The notes under the pieces are model-generated. The model was given only the letters and a program-made list of their open reading frames with translations, did not search any database and was not told the DNA's origin. The translations under genes were made by a program, and so were the position numbers. Of a DNA stretch of 64,000 nucleotides, positions 1 to 7,174 are shown in pieces. Every line of letters begins with the position of its first letter. The first letter of the stretch is position 1. Origin of the DNA: an uncultured Eubacteriales bacterium (GTDB taxonomy: Bacteria; Bacillota; Clostridia; Oscillospirales; Oscillospiraceae); contig URQY01000006.1 of NCBI GenBank assembly GCA_900550165.1, positions 5,153 to 69,152 on the forward strand, in the 5' to 3' direction.

Positions 1-193
1 CGCGTACGGAAACGTCCGCCTGCACCGCGATGGCCTCGCAGCCCTCGCTGCGCAGCAGCGCCGTGAGTTCGTCGGCCTTGTCCTGTCTCTCATAATAATT
101 CACGCATACGGCGTAGCCGTCGTGCGCAAGCTGATATGCCGTCGCGCGGCCGATGCCGCGGGACGAGCCTGTAATAAGCGCCACTTTTTTCAT
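1..193 (-). CDS. SDR-family NAD(P)-dependent oxidoreductase, 5' part only
   Basis: Only the first 64 residues are in the window; the gene continues past the left edge. The start ATG at 193-191 is preceded by a GGAGG-type ribosome binding site. Residues 8-15 read TGSSRGIG, the glycine-rich NAD(P)-binding motif of classical short-chain dehydrogenases, after a short hydrophobic beta strand (KKVALI). The next segment (YAVCVNYYERQDKADEL) fits the second strand and helix of the Rossmann fold. FabG-like 3-oxoacyl-ACP reductases match this pattern, but many other SDRs do too, and the catalytic Ser-Tyr-Lys region is not visible, so the substrate cannot be assigned. It belongs to the chromosome flanking the mobile element on the left. 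Confidence 0.85.
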   Translation of the reverse strand, partial: MKKVALITGSSRGIGRATAYQLAHDGYAVCVNYYERQDKADELTALLRSEGCEAIAVQADVSVR

Positions 194-451
194 GCAGCTG
201 CCTCCAAACGTCAAAGTTCCCGCTTAGTATATTGGAATCGCTGCAAAAAAGCAAGCGCTCCCATCGCGCCTTGCCCGTCAGGGCAACAGCGCCGCGCACC
301 TTCGTCCGGCGCAGGCATTCCTACCCACGCCGTCCCCTCGGCGCTTTTGCGCCGTACAAGCGTTTTGCGCGGCAAAACCTTGGCGCAGGGCGAATTCACT
401 TCGCCCGAGCATTTTGATGTCTTGCGGTTTCCAAAAAATAAGAGACGCCTT
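194..451. other. Chromosomal intergenic region with five consecutive small hairpins
   Basis: No gene is supported here. Between 271 and 406 there are five short perfect inverted repeats in a row: TTGCCC/GGGCAA (271-286), GCGCCG/CGGCGC (289-312), GGCGC/GCGCC (340-353), GTTTTGC/GCAAAAC (362-378) and GGGCGA/TCGCCC (388-406). The ORFs that cross this area have no ribosome binding site and a frameshadow-like composition. The stretch from about 431 on, with CCAAAAAATAAGAG, is probably the displaced distal half of the tRNA-Gly terminator described under the attachment sites. Confidence 0.6.
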
Positions 452-471
452 TCCGCTACTCCTGATAGGGG
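431..471. other. Predicted left attachment junction (attL)
   Basis: The chromosomal half is CCAAAAAATAAGAGACGCC. The element half is GCTACTCCTGATAGGGG, an inverted imperfect copy of the right-end half site at 14168-14183. The shared crossover dinucleotide is proposed to be TT at 451-452, because it is the exact centre of symmetry of the reconstructed attP. Confidence 0.65.
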
Positions 472-493
472 TACCTTGAAGCGTGTCCTCGGA

Positions 494-2170
494 TTAGGCA
501 GGCAGTGCAATTGTACCGTCTGCCTTTTCTGTTGTCTCTCCGCATAGAAGCATATCGTCTGTCTCGTTGAGGTTGAAGTCCCGAAAACAGATGTGGATCT
601 TCTGCGGTGCGTGCTTGGAGTATTTGACCTCTTTCTCATACACGATGATTTTCGCCACAAAGGTGCGGAGCAGTTCCGGGGTCAGTTCCGTCATGTCGGT
701 GAACTTTCTGGCCTTGGCGATGAAGTTCTTGGCGTTGGCCATGCTACTGCGTAGTTTCTCCAGGCGCTCCTCCGTGGCAGGGATGGCTTCGGCCAGCTGC
801 GCTTTCTCCTTGGAGTATGCCTCAGACAGCAAACGGAACTGCTCATTGCTCACCCGTCCCAAGGCGCTGTCCTCATACATCCGCTTGAACACTACATCCA
901 GTTCGCCATCCCGTTTCCGCATCGTGGACAATTCCCGTTCCAACCCCCGGATCTCCTTTGCCACCTCAGTAGATTGCTTTTGCTGAATATATGCGGCGAA
1001 CCGCTCCGGGTCGCTCCTGGCAAACTCTGTGGCTCTGCGGATTGTTTCCAGCACGATTTCCTTCAGTGCCACTTCCCGGATATAGTGAGCGCTACACACT
1101 TCTGCCCCGTCCTTCTTGTAGGTGCGGCAGGTGAAATGATTCTGTTCCGGCTTCATGGTGTGCGCCCGGTGCAATACCATGGGCTTACCGCAGTCCGCAC
1201 AATACACCAATCCAGAGAACATATTCTGCTCATCCGTATTCGTGCGGCGGCGCTTATGAGATCGCACCTCCTGTACGATATCCCAGGTTTCCTGATCCAC
1301 CAGCTCTTCATGAGTATTCTCAAAGATAAGCCACTCTGATTTGGGGCGTTCACATCGTTTTTTGTCCTTGTAGGACTTGGTGCTGTAGCGAAGGTTGACC
1401 GTGTGCCCAAGGTAGACCATGTTCTGAAGCATATCCGCCACCATGTCGCCAGTCCAGTTGTAGGGCCGCTCTGCATTCAGCCCGGAATGGGATGTGCCGA
1501 ATTTCGTATAGGCGTACATGGATGGACTGTAGATGCATTCTTTCTTGAGCTGCTTTGCAATCTGGGCTGGTCCCATTCCGCCGGCGCACATGGCGAAGAT
1601 GCGTTTGACGACAGCCGCCGCCTCCTCATCCACCAACAGAGGAGAGTCCTTGGTTGCACCCTTGCGGTAGCCGTAAGGAGCTCGTGTCCCCACCCGGATT
1701 CCCCGCTGTGCCTTGGCGTTCACTACATTCCGCACCTTGCGGCTGCAGTCCCGCACGTGCCACTCATTGAACAAATTCTTGAAAGGCATCAGCTCGTTGC
1801 TGTTTTCATACTTGGTGTCAACATTGTCGTTGACAGCGATGTAGCGCACATCATTGGAAGGGAATATCTCCTCGATATAAAGACCGGTGTGCAGTTGGTT
1901 TCTTCCAAGGCGGGAAAGATCCTTTGTGATGATGACGGCGATGTCGCCGTTGCTCATGTCATCCATCATCTGTTCAAAGGCTGGGCGATTGAAATTCGCG
2001 CCGGAATAGCCATCGTCCACATAAAATCTGGTGTTCTGGAACCCATTCTCATCGGCGTACTTTTGCAGGATAAGTTTTTGGTTCTGGATACTGTTGGAGT
2101 CGCCCTCCAGATTATCATCTCGGGACAGACGGCAATAGAGCGCCGTGATCTTTTGGTTTGGCTGTAACAT
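494..2170 (-). CDS. Large serine recombinase (site-specific integrase/excisionase)
   Basis: This 558-residue protein should catalyse integration and excision of the element. The N-terminal resolvase domain (about 8-150) starts ITALYCRLSRDD, with Ser16 as the predicted nucleophile; a Recombinase domain follows (about 165-280). A zinc ribbon has C324, C327, C348 and C359, then a charged coiled coil spans about 400-475. This order is typical of large serine recombinases of the TnpX/TndX type. I chose the ATG at 2170 because AAGGAGGT lies just upstream; an in-frame extension to 2218 has no good site and would run through an inverted repeat. The gene sits at the element edge, about 40 bases from attL, and reads toward it. 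It is by far the best candidate for the enzyme that recognises the TT-centred att sites. Confidence 0.95.
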   Translation of the reverse strand: MLQPNQKITALYCRLSRDDNLEGDSNSIQNQKLILQKYADENGFQNTRFYVDDGYSGANFNRPAFEQMMDDMSNGDIAVIITKDLSRLGRNQLHTGLYIEEIFPSNDVRYIAVNDNVDTKYENSNELMPFKNLFNEWHVRDCSRKVRNVVNAKAQRGIRVGTRAPYGYRKGATKDSPLLVDEEAAAVVKRIFAMCAGGMGPAQIAKQLKKECIYSPSMYAYTKFGTSHSGLNAERPYNWTGDMVADMLQNMVYLGHTVNLRYSTKSYKDKKRCERPKSEWLIFENTHEELVDQETWDIVQEVRSHKRRRTNTDEQNMFSGLVYCADCGKPMVLHRAHTMKPEQNHFTCRTYKKDGAEVCSAHYIREVALKEIVLETIRRATEFARSDPERFAAYIQQKQSTEVAKEIRGLERELSTMRKRDGELDVVFKRMYEDSALGRVSNEQFRLLSEAYSKEKAQLAEAIPATEERLEKLRSSMANAKNFIAKARKFTDMTELTPELLRTFVAKIIVYEKEVKYSKHAPQKIHICFRDFNLNETDDMLLCGETTEKADGTIALPA

Positions 2171-2192
2171 ATTGACCTCCTTCATAAAATGC

Positions 2193-2239
2193 CAAACCGA
2201 TTGAGAGATTGCAACCATACAATACCCTCAATCGGTTTG
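2193..2239. repeat. 13-bp inverted repeat in the recombinase leader
   Basis: CAAACCGATTGAG (2193-2205) and its perfect reverse complement (2227-2239) flank a 21-base loop directly upstream of the recombinase start. A related 15-base stretch, AAACCGATTGAGAGA, recurs in inverted orientation near the right end of the element (14132-14146). It could be an operator, an attenuator hairpin, or an accessory site for recombination. Confidence 0.6.
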
Positions 2240-2261
2240 TTTGTCTATGCGAACCTGTTTT

Positions 2262-2528
2262 TCAGGCGGAAATATTTTTTGCGTCCTGCTCCAGGTCGAT
2301 GACCTGTTTCATAAGATCGACCGTAGATTGCGTTCCTCCGAAACTGAATTCCGCGAACACAATGTACTCTCTGCCGCATACATGCTGTCGGCGGCTTTTT
2401 ATAATCTTGCCGTCCCTTTCTTCCACTGCGGTATCCCGCACTGCCTTGGCAGAGGGAATATCCTCATCTCCATGCTTTTCTTCACTGTAGGAGCGGGGAC
2501 GCTCATTGTATTTGAATTTATACGCCAT
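2262..2528 (-). CDS. Small TnpW-like mobile-element protein
   Basis: An 88-residue, highly charged soluble protein encoded just upstream of the recombinase. The start ATG at 2528 follows AAAGGAACGAT; an upstream in-frame extension lacks a ribosome binding site. The N-terminal half is hydrophilic and probably disordered (KYNERPRSYSEEKHGDEDIP). The C-terminal half reads GREYIVFAEFSFGG followed by STVDLMKQVIDLEQD, a strand-plus-helix layout like the short TnpW-type proteins found beside serine recombinases in Tn4451-like elements. That resemblance is weak, and I infer family membership mainly from position, size and the C-terminal pattern. It may be a recombination accessory factor, but no function can be shown from sequence. 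Confidence 0.6.
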   Translation of the reverse strand: MAYKFKYNERPRSYSEEKHGDEDIPSAKAVRDTAVEERDGKIIKSRRQHVCGREYIVFAEFSFGGTQSTVDLMKQVIDLEQDAKNISA

Positions 2529-2578
2529 ATCGTTCCTTTCCCCTGACGCTACAGTCAGGCAACAAAAATAGCAGACCG

Positions 2579-2824
2579 TTACATGGTCTGCTGCTGTGTT
2601 TGTTCTGCCTGCTGATCTTCGGTCCACTGCTGTTCTGTAGATGATTGCTCATCCTGTGTGAGCACCATGGCTACGCCGGCCACCAGTCCGATGACAGCGC
2701 CGATATTTTTGGCTTTCTGTTCTGCCTGGATACGGCGGTAACGTTCCTCGACATCTTCGTTACCATCATCCAGTAACGCTCCAGTTACCGCCAGACCATA
2801 CAGTCCAGCGTGGAGCGGCTTCAT
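2579..2824 (-). CDS. Possible separate small membrane protein at the 3' end of the relaxase frame
   Basis: An 81-residue ORF beginning MKPLHAGLYGLAVTGALL, in the same frame as the relaxase. Its ATG (2824-2822) overlaps the TGA of the nested gene in an ATGA arrangement, which is typical of translational coupling. It has a polar segment DGNEDVEERYRRIQAEQKAKN, a predicted membrane helix (IGAVIGLVAGVAMVL) and a glutamine-rich tail. Both the hydrophobic helix and the acidic/basic alternation look like real protein, unlike the relaxase frame just upstream. It may be translated independently, as the C-terminal end of the relaxase, or both. There is no independent ribosome binding site, so coupling would be needed. 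Confidence 0.45.
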   Translation of the reverse strand: MKPLHAGLYGLAVTGALLDDGNEDVEERYRRIQAEQKAKNIGAVIGLVAGVAMVLTQDEQSSTEQQWTEDQQAEQTQQQTM

Positions 2825-4045
2825 AGAAACAGGTTGCGGATGTTGCTGACCACTGTCGCTGTGCCATACCCCATCCCCAGCAGTGCCGCCACGATGAGCA
2901 GTACCAGTACGATCCATTTGGCCACTACGATCAGGTCGAAGTCCGGAAGCCAGTCCAGCCATTTGCAGGAATGCTTTTCTTTCTTCTTCCCAGCCTGTTC
3001 CAGCAGAGTGGTCATCTCCGTCAACGATTTCTGGATCTCCGCCATGCTGTTCTGCACCGCTGTCAGGTCTGTGTGTGATCTCAGGTTCGGAAGATACTCC
3101 CGCATTCCACGCACTTCCCACCCGATGGATTCTGTCTTCTGTGTCAGCATCGTCAGAGCCTCCGGCAGCGGACACTGGATGACAATGGGCGTGATCGGTG
3201 AACTCGACTCCTGCGCTGTCGGCTGCGGTGAAGGCTCGGGCCGGTTCAGGGCCATGAGCTCGTCCATAGATAATTTCTTCTCTGATCCTGAATTCATATT
3301 CCATGTTCTCCTTTAGATATTTGTCACCGAACAGCAAACGGTCCCGACACTGCCAGCCACTCGGCGTGGTATAGGTGATATTCTTTCGGGACTTTTCCCA
3401 GCGAACCTTGTAGTCCTCGCTCTCCATCAGCGCAATGAACTCCTCGCGGTTGGAAGCGTGGCGCATACAGTCATTGATGATATTCATGAGCTGCAGCTTC
3501 TTGCTCTGACCACGGGCCGCCGTGTGATACTCTCCGATGCTCATAGTCTTTGTTTTCTGCTTTTGTTCCCTGGGTTGAAATACAGGAAGTGAAAACTCCT
3601 TGCAGACCATGTCGTTGCGTTGCCGCAGTTCCTGGAGCTGCTCCTTTGCGATATGCAGTTTCCCTCCGGTATCGAAATTGACCGAGTTGATGAGGAAGTG
3701 GGAATGGATGTGCTCACGGTCTGTGTGGGTGCAGACCAGAACTTCGTATCCCTCATAGTACTCGGCCAGCTTCAGCGCGGCCGCGTGAGCGGTGACCGGG
3801 TCGACTGCTTCGCCTTTCGGGAAGCTCTGTACCATGTGATAGAACAGTACACCGTCCGTCTTGTGGTAGAGCCGCTTGGTGGTCATGAAATCCGCGTAGA
3901 CAGATTCCGGCTGACAGTTGATACCTGTGACCAACTGCTGCCCCTCGAACTCGGTCTTTTTATCCTGCATGGTATACCGCATCACGGCGCTCATGCATCC
4001 GGTGGTCTGGCCCCGCTTGTAGTTTGTGAAGCTGATGATAGCCAT
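2579..4045 (-). CDS. Relaxase / mobilization nuclease (MobA/VirD2-like, MobP type)
   Basis: This 488-codon frame encodes the nicking enzyme expected to cut oriT and pilot the element into a recipient. The relaxase domain is at about residues 1-255. The metal-binding histidine motif is HTDREHIHSHF (H107, H112, H114, H116), and a catalytic Tyr is likely near the N terminus (Y24 or Y9; not certain). The start ATG at 4045 lies 3 bases past the mobC stop, so the two are co-translated. After about residue 250 the frame becomes rich in G, H, D, A and R with little structure. That segment overlaps a much more protein-like frame (2821-3297), and its last 81 codons could be a separate gene. The true C terminus is therefore uncertain. 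RSF1010 MobA/MobB is a known case of a nested accessory gene inside a relaxase gene. Confidence 0.9.
   Translation of the reverse strand: MAIISFTNYKRGQTTGCMSAVMRYTMQDKKTEFEGQQLVTGINCQPESVYADFMTTKRLYHKTDGVLFYHMVQSFPKGEAVDPVTAHAAALKLAEYYEGYEVLVCTHTDREHIHSHFLINSVNFDTGGKLHIAKEQLQELRQRNDMVCKEFSLPVFQPREQKQKTKTMSIGEYHTAARGQSKKLQLMNIINDCMRHASNREEFIALMESEDYKVRWEKSRKNITYTTPSGWQCRDRLLFGDKYLKENMEYEFRIREEIIYGRAHGPEPARAFTAADSAGVEFTDHAHCHPVSAAGGSDDADTEDRIHRVGSAWNAGVSSEPEITHRPDSGAEQHGGDPEIVDGDDHSAGTGWEEERKAFLQMAGLASGLRPDRSGQMDRTGTAHRGGTAGDGVWHSDSGQQHPQPVSMKPLHAGLYGLAVTGALLDDGNEDVEERYRRIQAEQKAKNIGAVIGLVAGVAMVLTQDEQSSTEQQWTEDQQAEQTQQQTM
2821..3297 (-). CDS. Out-of-frame gene nested in the relaxase gene: MobB-like membrane protein
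   Basis: A 158-residue protein lies entirely inside the relaxase ORF in a different frame. The start ATG at 3297 has AGGAG nine bases upstream. The sequence looks strongly like a true protein: a polar, Pro-rich N terminus (about 1-45); an amphipathic, coiled-coil-prone middle (about 85-115, AVQNSMAEIQKSLTEMTTLL); a basic stretch GKKKEKH; and one C-terminal membrane helix (about 128-150, WIVLVLLIVAALLGMGYG). Size, nesting and the C-terminal hydrophobic segment recall MobB of RSF1010, which is encoded inside mobA and helps couple the relaxosome to the membrane. I see no sequence-level proof of homology. Its stop overlaps the next ATG by the ATGA pattern. Confidence 0.75.
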   Translation of the reverse strand: MNSGSEKKLSMDELMALNRPEPSPQPTAQESSSPITPIVIQCPLPEALTMLTQKTESIGWEVRGMREYLPNLRSHTDLTAVQNSMAEIQKSLTEMTTLLEQAGKKKEKHSCKWLDWLPDFDLIVVAKWIVLVLLIVAALLGMGYGTATVVSNIRNLFL

Positions 4046-4048
4046 AGC

Positions 4049-4360
4049 TTACCAGCGCTTTCGTTCAAGGATCATCCGAACGGCACCACAGAGTTCAGAG
4101 AACGCCCGACATACGCTTTCCAGATCGATCACGGTCACTCGTCCCATGTGCGCCAGGGTGACGAGCTGGTTCAGATTTCTGCCGATGGACTTCAGCTCCT
4201 TCAGCACTTCTTTCAGGCCGTCGATGACCACCACCTGCTTTCCCAGGCAGCAGGCAGTGACGTAGTCGCTCATGGACATCCCGGACTGCTTCGCCAACTC
4301 CTTGATGGCCTCCCGGTCTGTGGACGCCATGCGGGTGCTGAATTTAACATCTTTTTTCAT
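4049..4360 (-). CDS. mobC: MobC-like relaxosome accessory protein (ribbon-helix-helix)
   Basis: A 103-residue protein immediately upstream of the relaxase. Residues 1-40 (KFSTRMASTDREAIKELAK then SGMSMSDYVTACCLG) match the ribbon-helix-helix fold of MobC/NikA-type proteins: a short strand followed by two helices. The C-terminal half (LKELKSIGRNLNQLVTLAH and ESVCRAFSELCGAVRMIL) carries the RNLNQL pattern common in bacterial mobilization proteins of this family. By family knowledge it binds oriT and helps the relaxase nick. It precedes the relaxase gene by three bases, and a probable oriT region lies on its upstream side at 4361-4561. Confidence 0.85.
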   Translation of the reverse strand: MKKDVKFSTRMASTDREAIKELAKQSGMSMSDYVTACCLGKQVVVIDGLKEVLKELKSIGRNLNQLVTLAHMGRVTVIDLESVCRAFSELCGAVRMILERKRW

Positions 4361-4561
4361 GTCGTTTCCTCCAAATCGTAGATAAAGTGGGTCCGGGCTT
4401 CTGCCCGGAATTCATGCGGAAGTCGGGCAGCGGCGTTGCCGCAGACCAGACAAACGCGATGCTGGCCACCTCCAAGGAGGTGATTTCCCTGCACCGAACA
4501 CCCGCGCTCCGCTTTCGGCCACAAATGGCCACAAACGGCGTTTCTTTTTCCCTGCGGGTGT
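4361..4561. other. Candidate origin of transfer (oriT) between mobC and the AAA ATPase gene
   Basis: This 200-base stretch has no supported gene and sits where MobC/MobP systems usually keep oriT. It contains CCGGGC/GCCCGG around TTCT (4396-4411), the palindrome CACCTCCAAGGAGGTG (about 4467-4482), and a tandem GGCCACAAA repeat (about 4517-4535). The inverted and direct repeats support a DNA-binding role but do not prove it, and no nic site can be named. Confidence 0.5.
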
Positions 4562-5638
4562 TTACTCGCCATGCCCGGCAATCTCCCGCAAATCGCCGCA
4601 CAGCGCCCCAACAGGGTCAACAGGGGCGACCACAGGTACACCCTGGGCATCGTCACTTTCGGCACGGCGCAGCTCGATGAGCCGCTTCCCGTTGCTGCGG
4701 CGCACCATACCGGAAATTCCGATTTTGCTTAGCGCGTCAAGGTTTTGCAGGATCAGGCGGGACACTTTCTTAGGCGAGATACGCTCCATACCGACAGGGT
4801 CGATTTTTTCAGACAGCTCTGTGGGAGTGCCGATAAATTTCGTACGGTCGCGCATCAGTTCAGAGACCAGATAGGTGATCCGGTCGCCCAGTAGCTCCGG
4901 CTGCGTTCTGCTGTCTGCTACCATCTCCCACACGTTTTCAACGTTGCGTTCCAGAGACAACTCCCGGTATTCAATGTCACGACCGATGCAGGAGAGCTTC
5001 GCCTTACCGCTGCCGCGCCGATCTTCCACCAGAGTAAAACTGGAATCCACCGCCCCGCTGATGGCTGTCGTACCGGAGATGCGGTTGAACACATCATCGG
5101 CAGTTTCCTTTCGCAGATGATGGATCAGCAGGATGGCGATGCCGTGCTTGTCCGCCAGCCGCTTCAGCACGGACAGGTCCCGGTAGTCATTGGCGTAGGT
5201 GGCATCGTGGACGGGGCGGACCATCTGCAGCGTATCGACGAGGACCAGAACAGTATCCGGGTGAGCTACGAGGAAGCCCTCCACCTGCTCCTCCAGCCCC
5301 TGGCCGATGGGAGCGCACTCCGTACAGAAATGGACGCTGTCCGGCGCGTCCTCTGTGATCTCGAAGAGGCGGTTCTGGATGCGAAGGACGGAGTCCTCCA
5401 GGCAGAGATAGAGGGTGGTGCCCTGCTTCACGCTCATTCCCCAGACCGGTTCTCCCTTGGCCACCGTCACCGCCAGCCACAGGGCCAGCCAGGACTTGCC
5501 CACCTTGGGTGAACCCGCCAGGATATGCAGACCCTGAGAGATCAGCGTGTCCACCACAAAATTGGGCGGCTCCAGCGGACGGTCCATCAGCGTCCTACCG
5601 TCCACCGTGACCAGAGGACGGTCCATTTTGTTGCTCAT
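4562..5638 (-). CDS. RepA-like AAA ATPase (RecA/DnaB-fold, AAA_25 type)
   Basis: This 358-residue protein has a RecA-fold ATPase core. The Walker A motif is AGSPKVGKS (residues 41-49) and the Walker B-like strand is TVLVLVDTL near residue 130. It also contains IAILLIHHLRKE and GTTAISGAVDSSFTLVEDRR, sensor-like segments typical of RepA/KaiC-like hexameric helicases in plasmids and prophages. The last ~90 residues form a winged-helix-like tail (TPTELSEKI...ISPKKVSRLILQ). I take ATG 5638, which has GGAGG eight bases upstream; the ATG at 5653 overlaps that site. It probably supports replication of the excised circle or single-strand processing during transfer. That role is inferred from the family. 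Confidence 0.85.
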   Translation of the reverse strand: MSNKMDRPLVTVDGRTLMDRPLEPPNFVVDTLISQGLHILAGSPKVGKSWLALWLAVTVAKGEPVWGMSVKQGTTLYLCLEDSVLRIQNRLFEITEDAPDSVHFCTECAPIGQGLEEQVEGFLVAHPDTVLVLVDTLQMVRPVHDATYANDYRDLSVLKRLADKHGIAILLIHHLRKETADDVFNRISGTTAISGAVDSSFTLVEDRRGSGKAKLSCIGRDIEYRELSLERNVENVWEMVADSRTQPELLGDRITYLVSELMRDRTKFIGTPTELSEKIDPVGMERISPKKVSRLILQNLDALSKIGISGMVRRSNGKRLIELRRAESDDAQGVPVVAPVDPVGALCGDLREIAGHGE

Positions 5639-5653
5639 AGTCAGTACCTCCAA

Positions 5654-5857
5654 TTCAAAATATCTGAATACAAAAATCTCCCACCTCGAAAGAAGTGGGA
5701 GTAGTATTCTTTTAGAGGAGCAGTGCCCACAGGACTTTTGAGCATCCCCTTGCCCCTCTGCTTGTATTGTGGTGGAAAAGATGGTATCCTGATAAAAAGC
5801 ATGGACAGATTAAAAATCAAGTAGGACAAATTATTGCAGAGGAGGGGGCCAGCGGAA
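5654..5857. promoter_or_regulatory. Divergent intergenic region with a hairpin
   Basis: This region separates the leftward mobilization genes from the rightward DUF6076/sigma/van genes. CTCCCAC (5679-5685) and GTGGGAG (5696-5702) form a hairpin. An AT-rich tract near 5780-5835 could hold the rightward promoter, but I cannot pick a convincing -35/-10 pair. Confidence 0.4.
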
Positions 5858-7174
5858 ATGGAGGGGAGCATCATATTCTATACCTACGGCAGCACCTTGG
5901 AGCTGAACGGGCAGCAGTTTGAGGCAGGCAGGCTGACCGAAGATCTGCTGAATCTATCACCGGATGACTACCACCCCCTGCACGAACGGATGGTGCGCAT
6001 CCGTACCCTTATGGACATCTACGAGTATGTCCGCAAGAGTGAACTTTGGTGGAAACTGAATGATGAGATGGAGCAGCTCTGTCAGGAACTTCGCCGATAT
6101 ACTGTGTTCCGCTTGCTACCGGACGATTGCTATGACGCTTTCTTTTCGGTGATACGGGAGATCACAGGACAGTTCAGCTTGTTTCCTCCCGAGGAGCACA
6201 GCCTTTCAGAGGATGATCAGACAAAACTTCTCAGCGCCTCAGCGGAAGAATTCTTCCAGAGCGATGATGGGGACAGCGATCCTGAAATCTCCTTGGGACT
6301 GCTGGATCTGTTTCGTCGCAGAGAGGGCAGCGAGGAAAAGGGCGAGTTGTTTTATTACGAGATGTTTCGCCTCCTGGGAGCGTGCGAAGATACCTGGAGT
6401 GCCTACAAGAAATACATCGACCGCTACATGATGTATCTTCACGACATCCGTGCCTTTGTTCCTACCATCCGGAATTTCATCAAGTTTATCCTCTCCACAC
6501 TCACGACCAATGGGCCGGAAAGTTATGCGGCAGCGCTCTATGGTTTCTATAACGATGATCGCACCGCAGAGAAGCTGATCGTCAACCCCATCACTTACCA
6601 CGGGGACTGCTACAGGAGACACGATGAATATATGCTCTCCTATGTCCCGCGGGAGCTGCCGGACGGCTCCATGGCCATCTGTCAGGAGCATGTGACGGAC
6701 AGCTTACAGGCGCTGATGAAGGCAGACTATATGCTGGCCCTGAATAGCGGACACAACATCCGCCGCTGCATCATCTGCGGGAAATACTTCATGCTGAAGA
6801 GCGGCGTCCACGCTTTGTACTGCGAAGGGGCCTGTCCCCACGCTCCTGGCTACACCTGTCGGCAATTTGGCACGGTGGAAGTTCAAAAGGAACTGGCAAA
6901 GAACAACCCTAAGGTGAAGGCCAAGCTGACTGCCTTTTCCAGGATCACGAAGGATATGCAGCGGGGAGCTATCTCTCAGGAGGATGCCAGAAGAGCCAAG
7001 GATCATGTGCGAGACCGGCTCTACGATGCGCTGCGCAGCCCGGATATCTCTGTTGAGGAGTTTTCTGAACAAATATCTACTGCGCAAGTGTATGAATATT
7101 GCCGCATCACCAGAGTGAGCAAGCCCCGAGGGCGTCCACCGAAAGCAAAGGCGGGTGGGACCCATGACCAATGA
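5858..7174 (+). CDS. DUF6076-like protein with a Cys-rich zinc module
   Basis: A 438-residue protein of unknown function. The start ATG at 5858 has GAGGAGGGGG upstream; a TTG at 5834 is an alternative but lies before that site. The first ~280 residues are acidic and helical with no recognisable domain. Around residues 300-340 there is a probable zinc site: RCIICGKYF, then LYCEGACP and GYTCRQFG. Unknown-function proteins with this Cys pattern (DUF6076 in my recollection) occur in mobile elements of gut Firmicutes. The C terminus is basic and ends with KPRGRPPKAKAGG, an AT-hook-like GRP motif suggesting DNA binding. The stop overlaps the sigma-like gene by 11 bases, so the two are probably translated together. 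Confidence 0.7.
   Translation: MEGSIIFYTYGSTLELNGQQFEAGRLTEDLLNLSPDDYHPLHERMVRIRTLMDIYEYVRKSELWWKLNDEMEQLCQELRRYTVFRLLPDDCYDAFFSVIREITGQFSLFPPEEHSLSEDDQTKLLSASAEEFFQSDDGDSDPEISLGLLDLFRRREGSEEKGELFYYEMFRLLGACEDTWSAYKKYIDRYMMYLHDIRAFVPTIRNFIKFILSTLTTNGPESYAAALYGFYNDDRTAEKLIVNPITYHGDCYRRHDEYMLSYVPRELPDGSMAICQEHVTDSLQALMKADYMLALNSGHNIRRCIICGKYFMLKSGVHALYCEGACPHAPGYTCRQFGTVEVQKELAKNNPKVKAKLTAFSRITKDMQRGAISQEDARRAKDHVRDRLYDALRSPDISVEEFSEQISTAQVYEYCRITRVSKPRGRPPKAKAGGTHDQ

Noticed and set aside
271..406. CRISPR array
   Set aside because: Inverted repeats only, no regular direct repeats with spacers; no cas genes in the window.
122..660. Several overlapping ORFs around 122-660 in both directions
   Set aside because: They cross the SDR gene, the hairpin cluster and the attL junction; no ribosome binding sites.
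4344..4680. Small ORFs across the region between mobC and the AAA ATPase gene
   Set aside because: Frame shadows with unlikely compositions; the region is better explained as oriT or regulatory.
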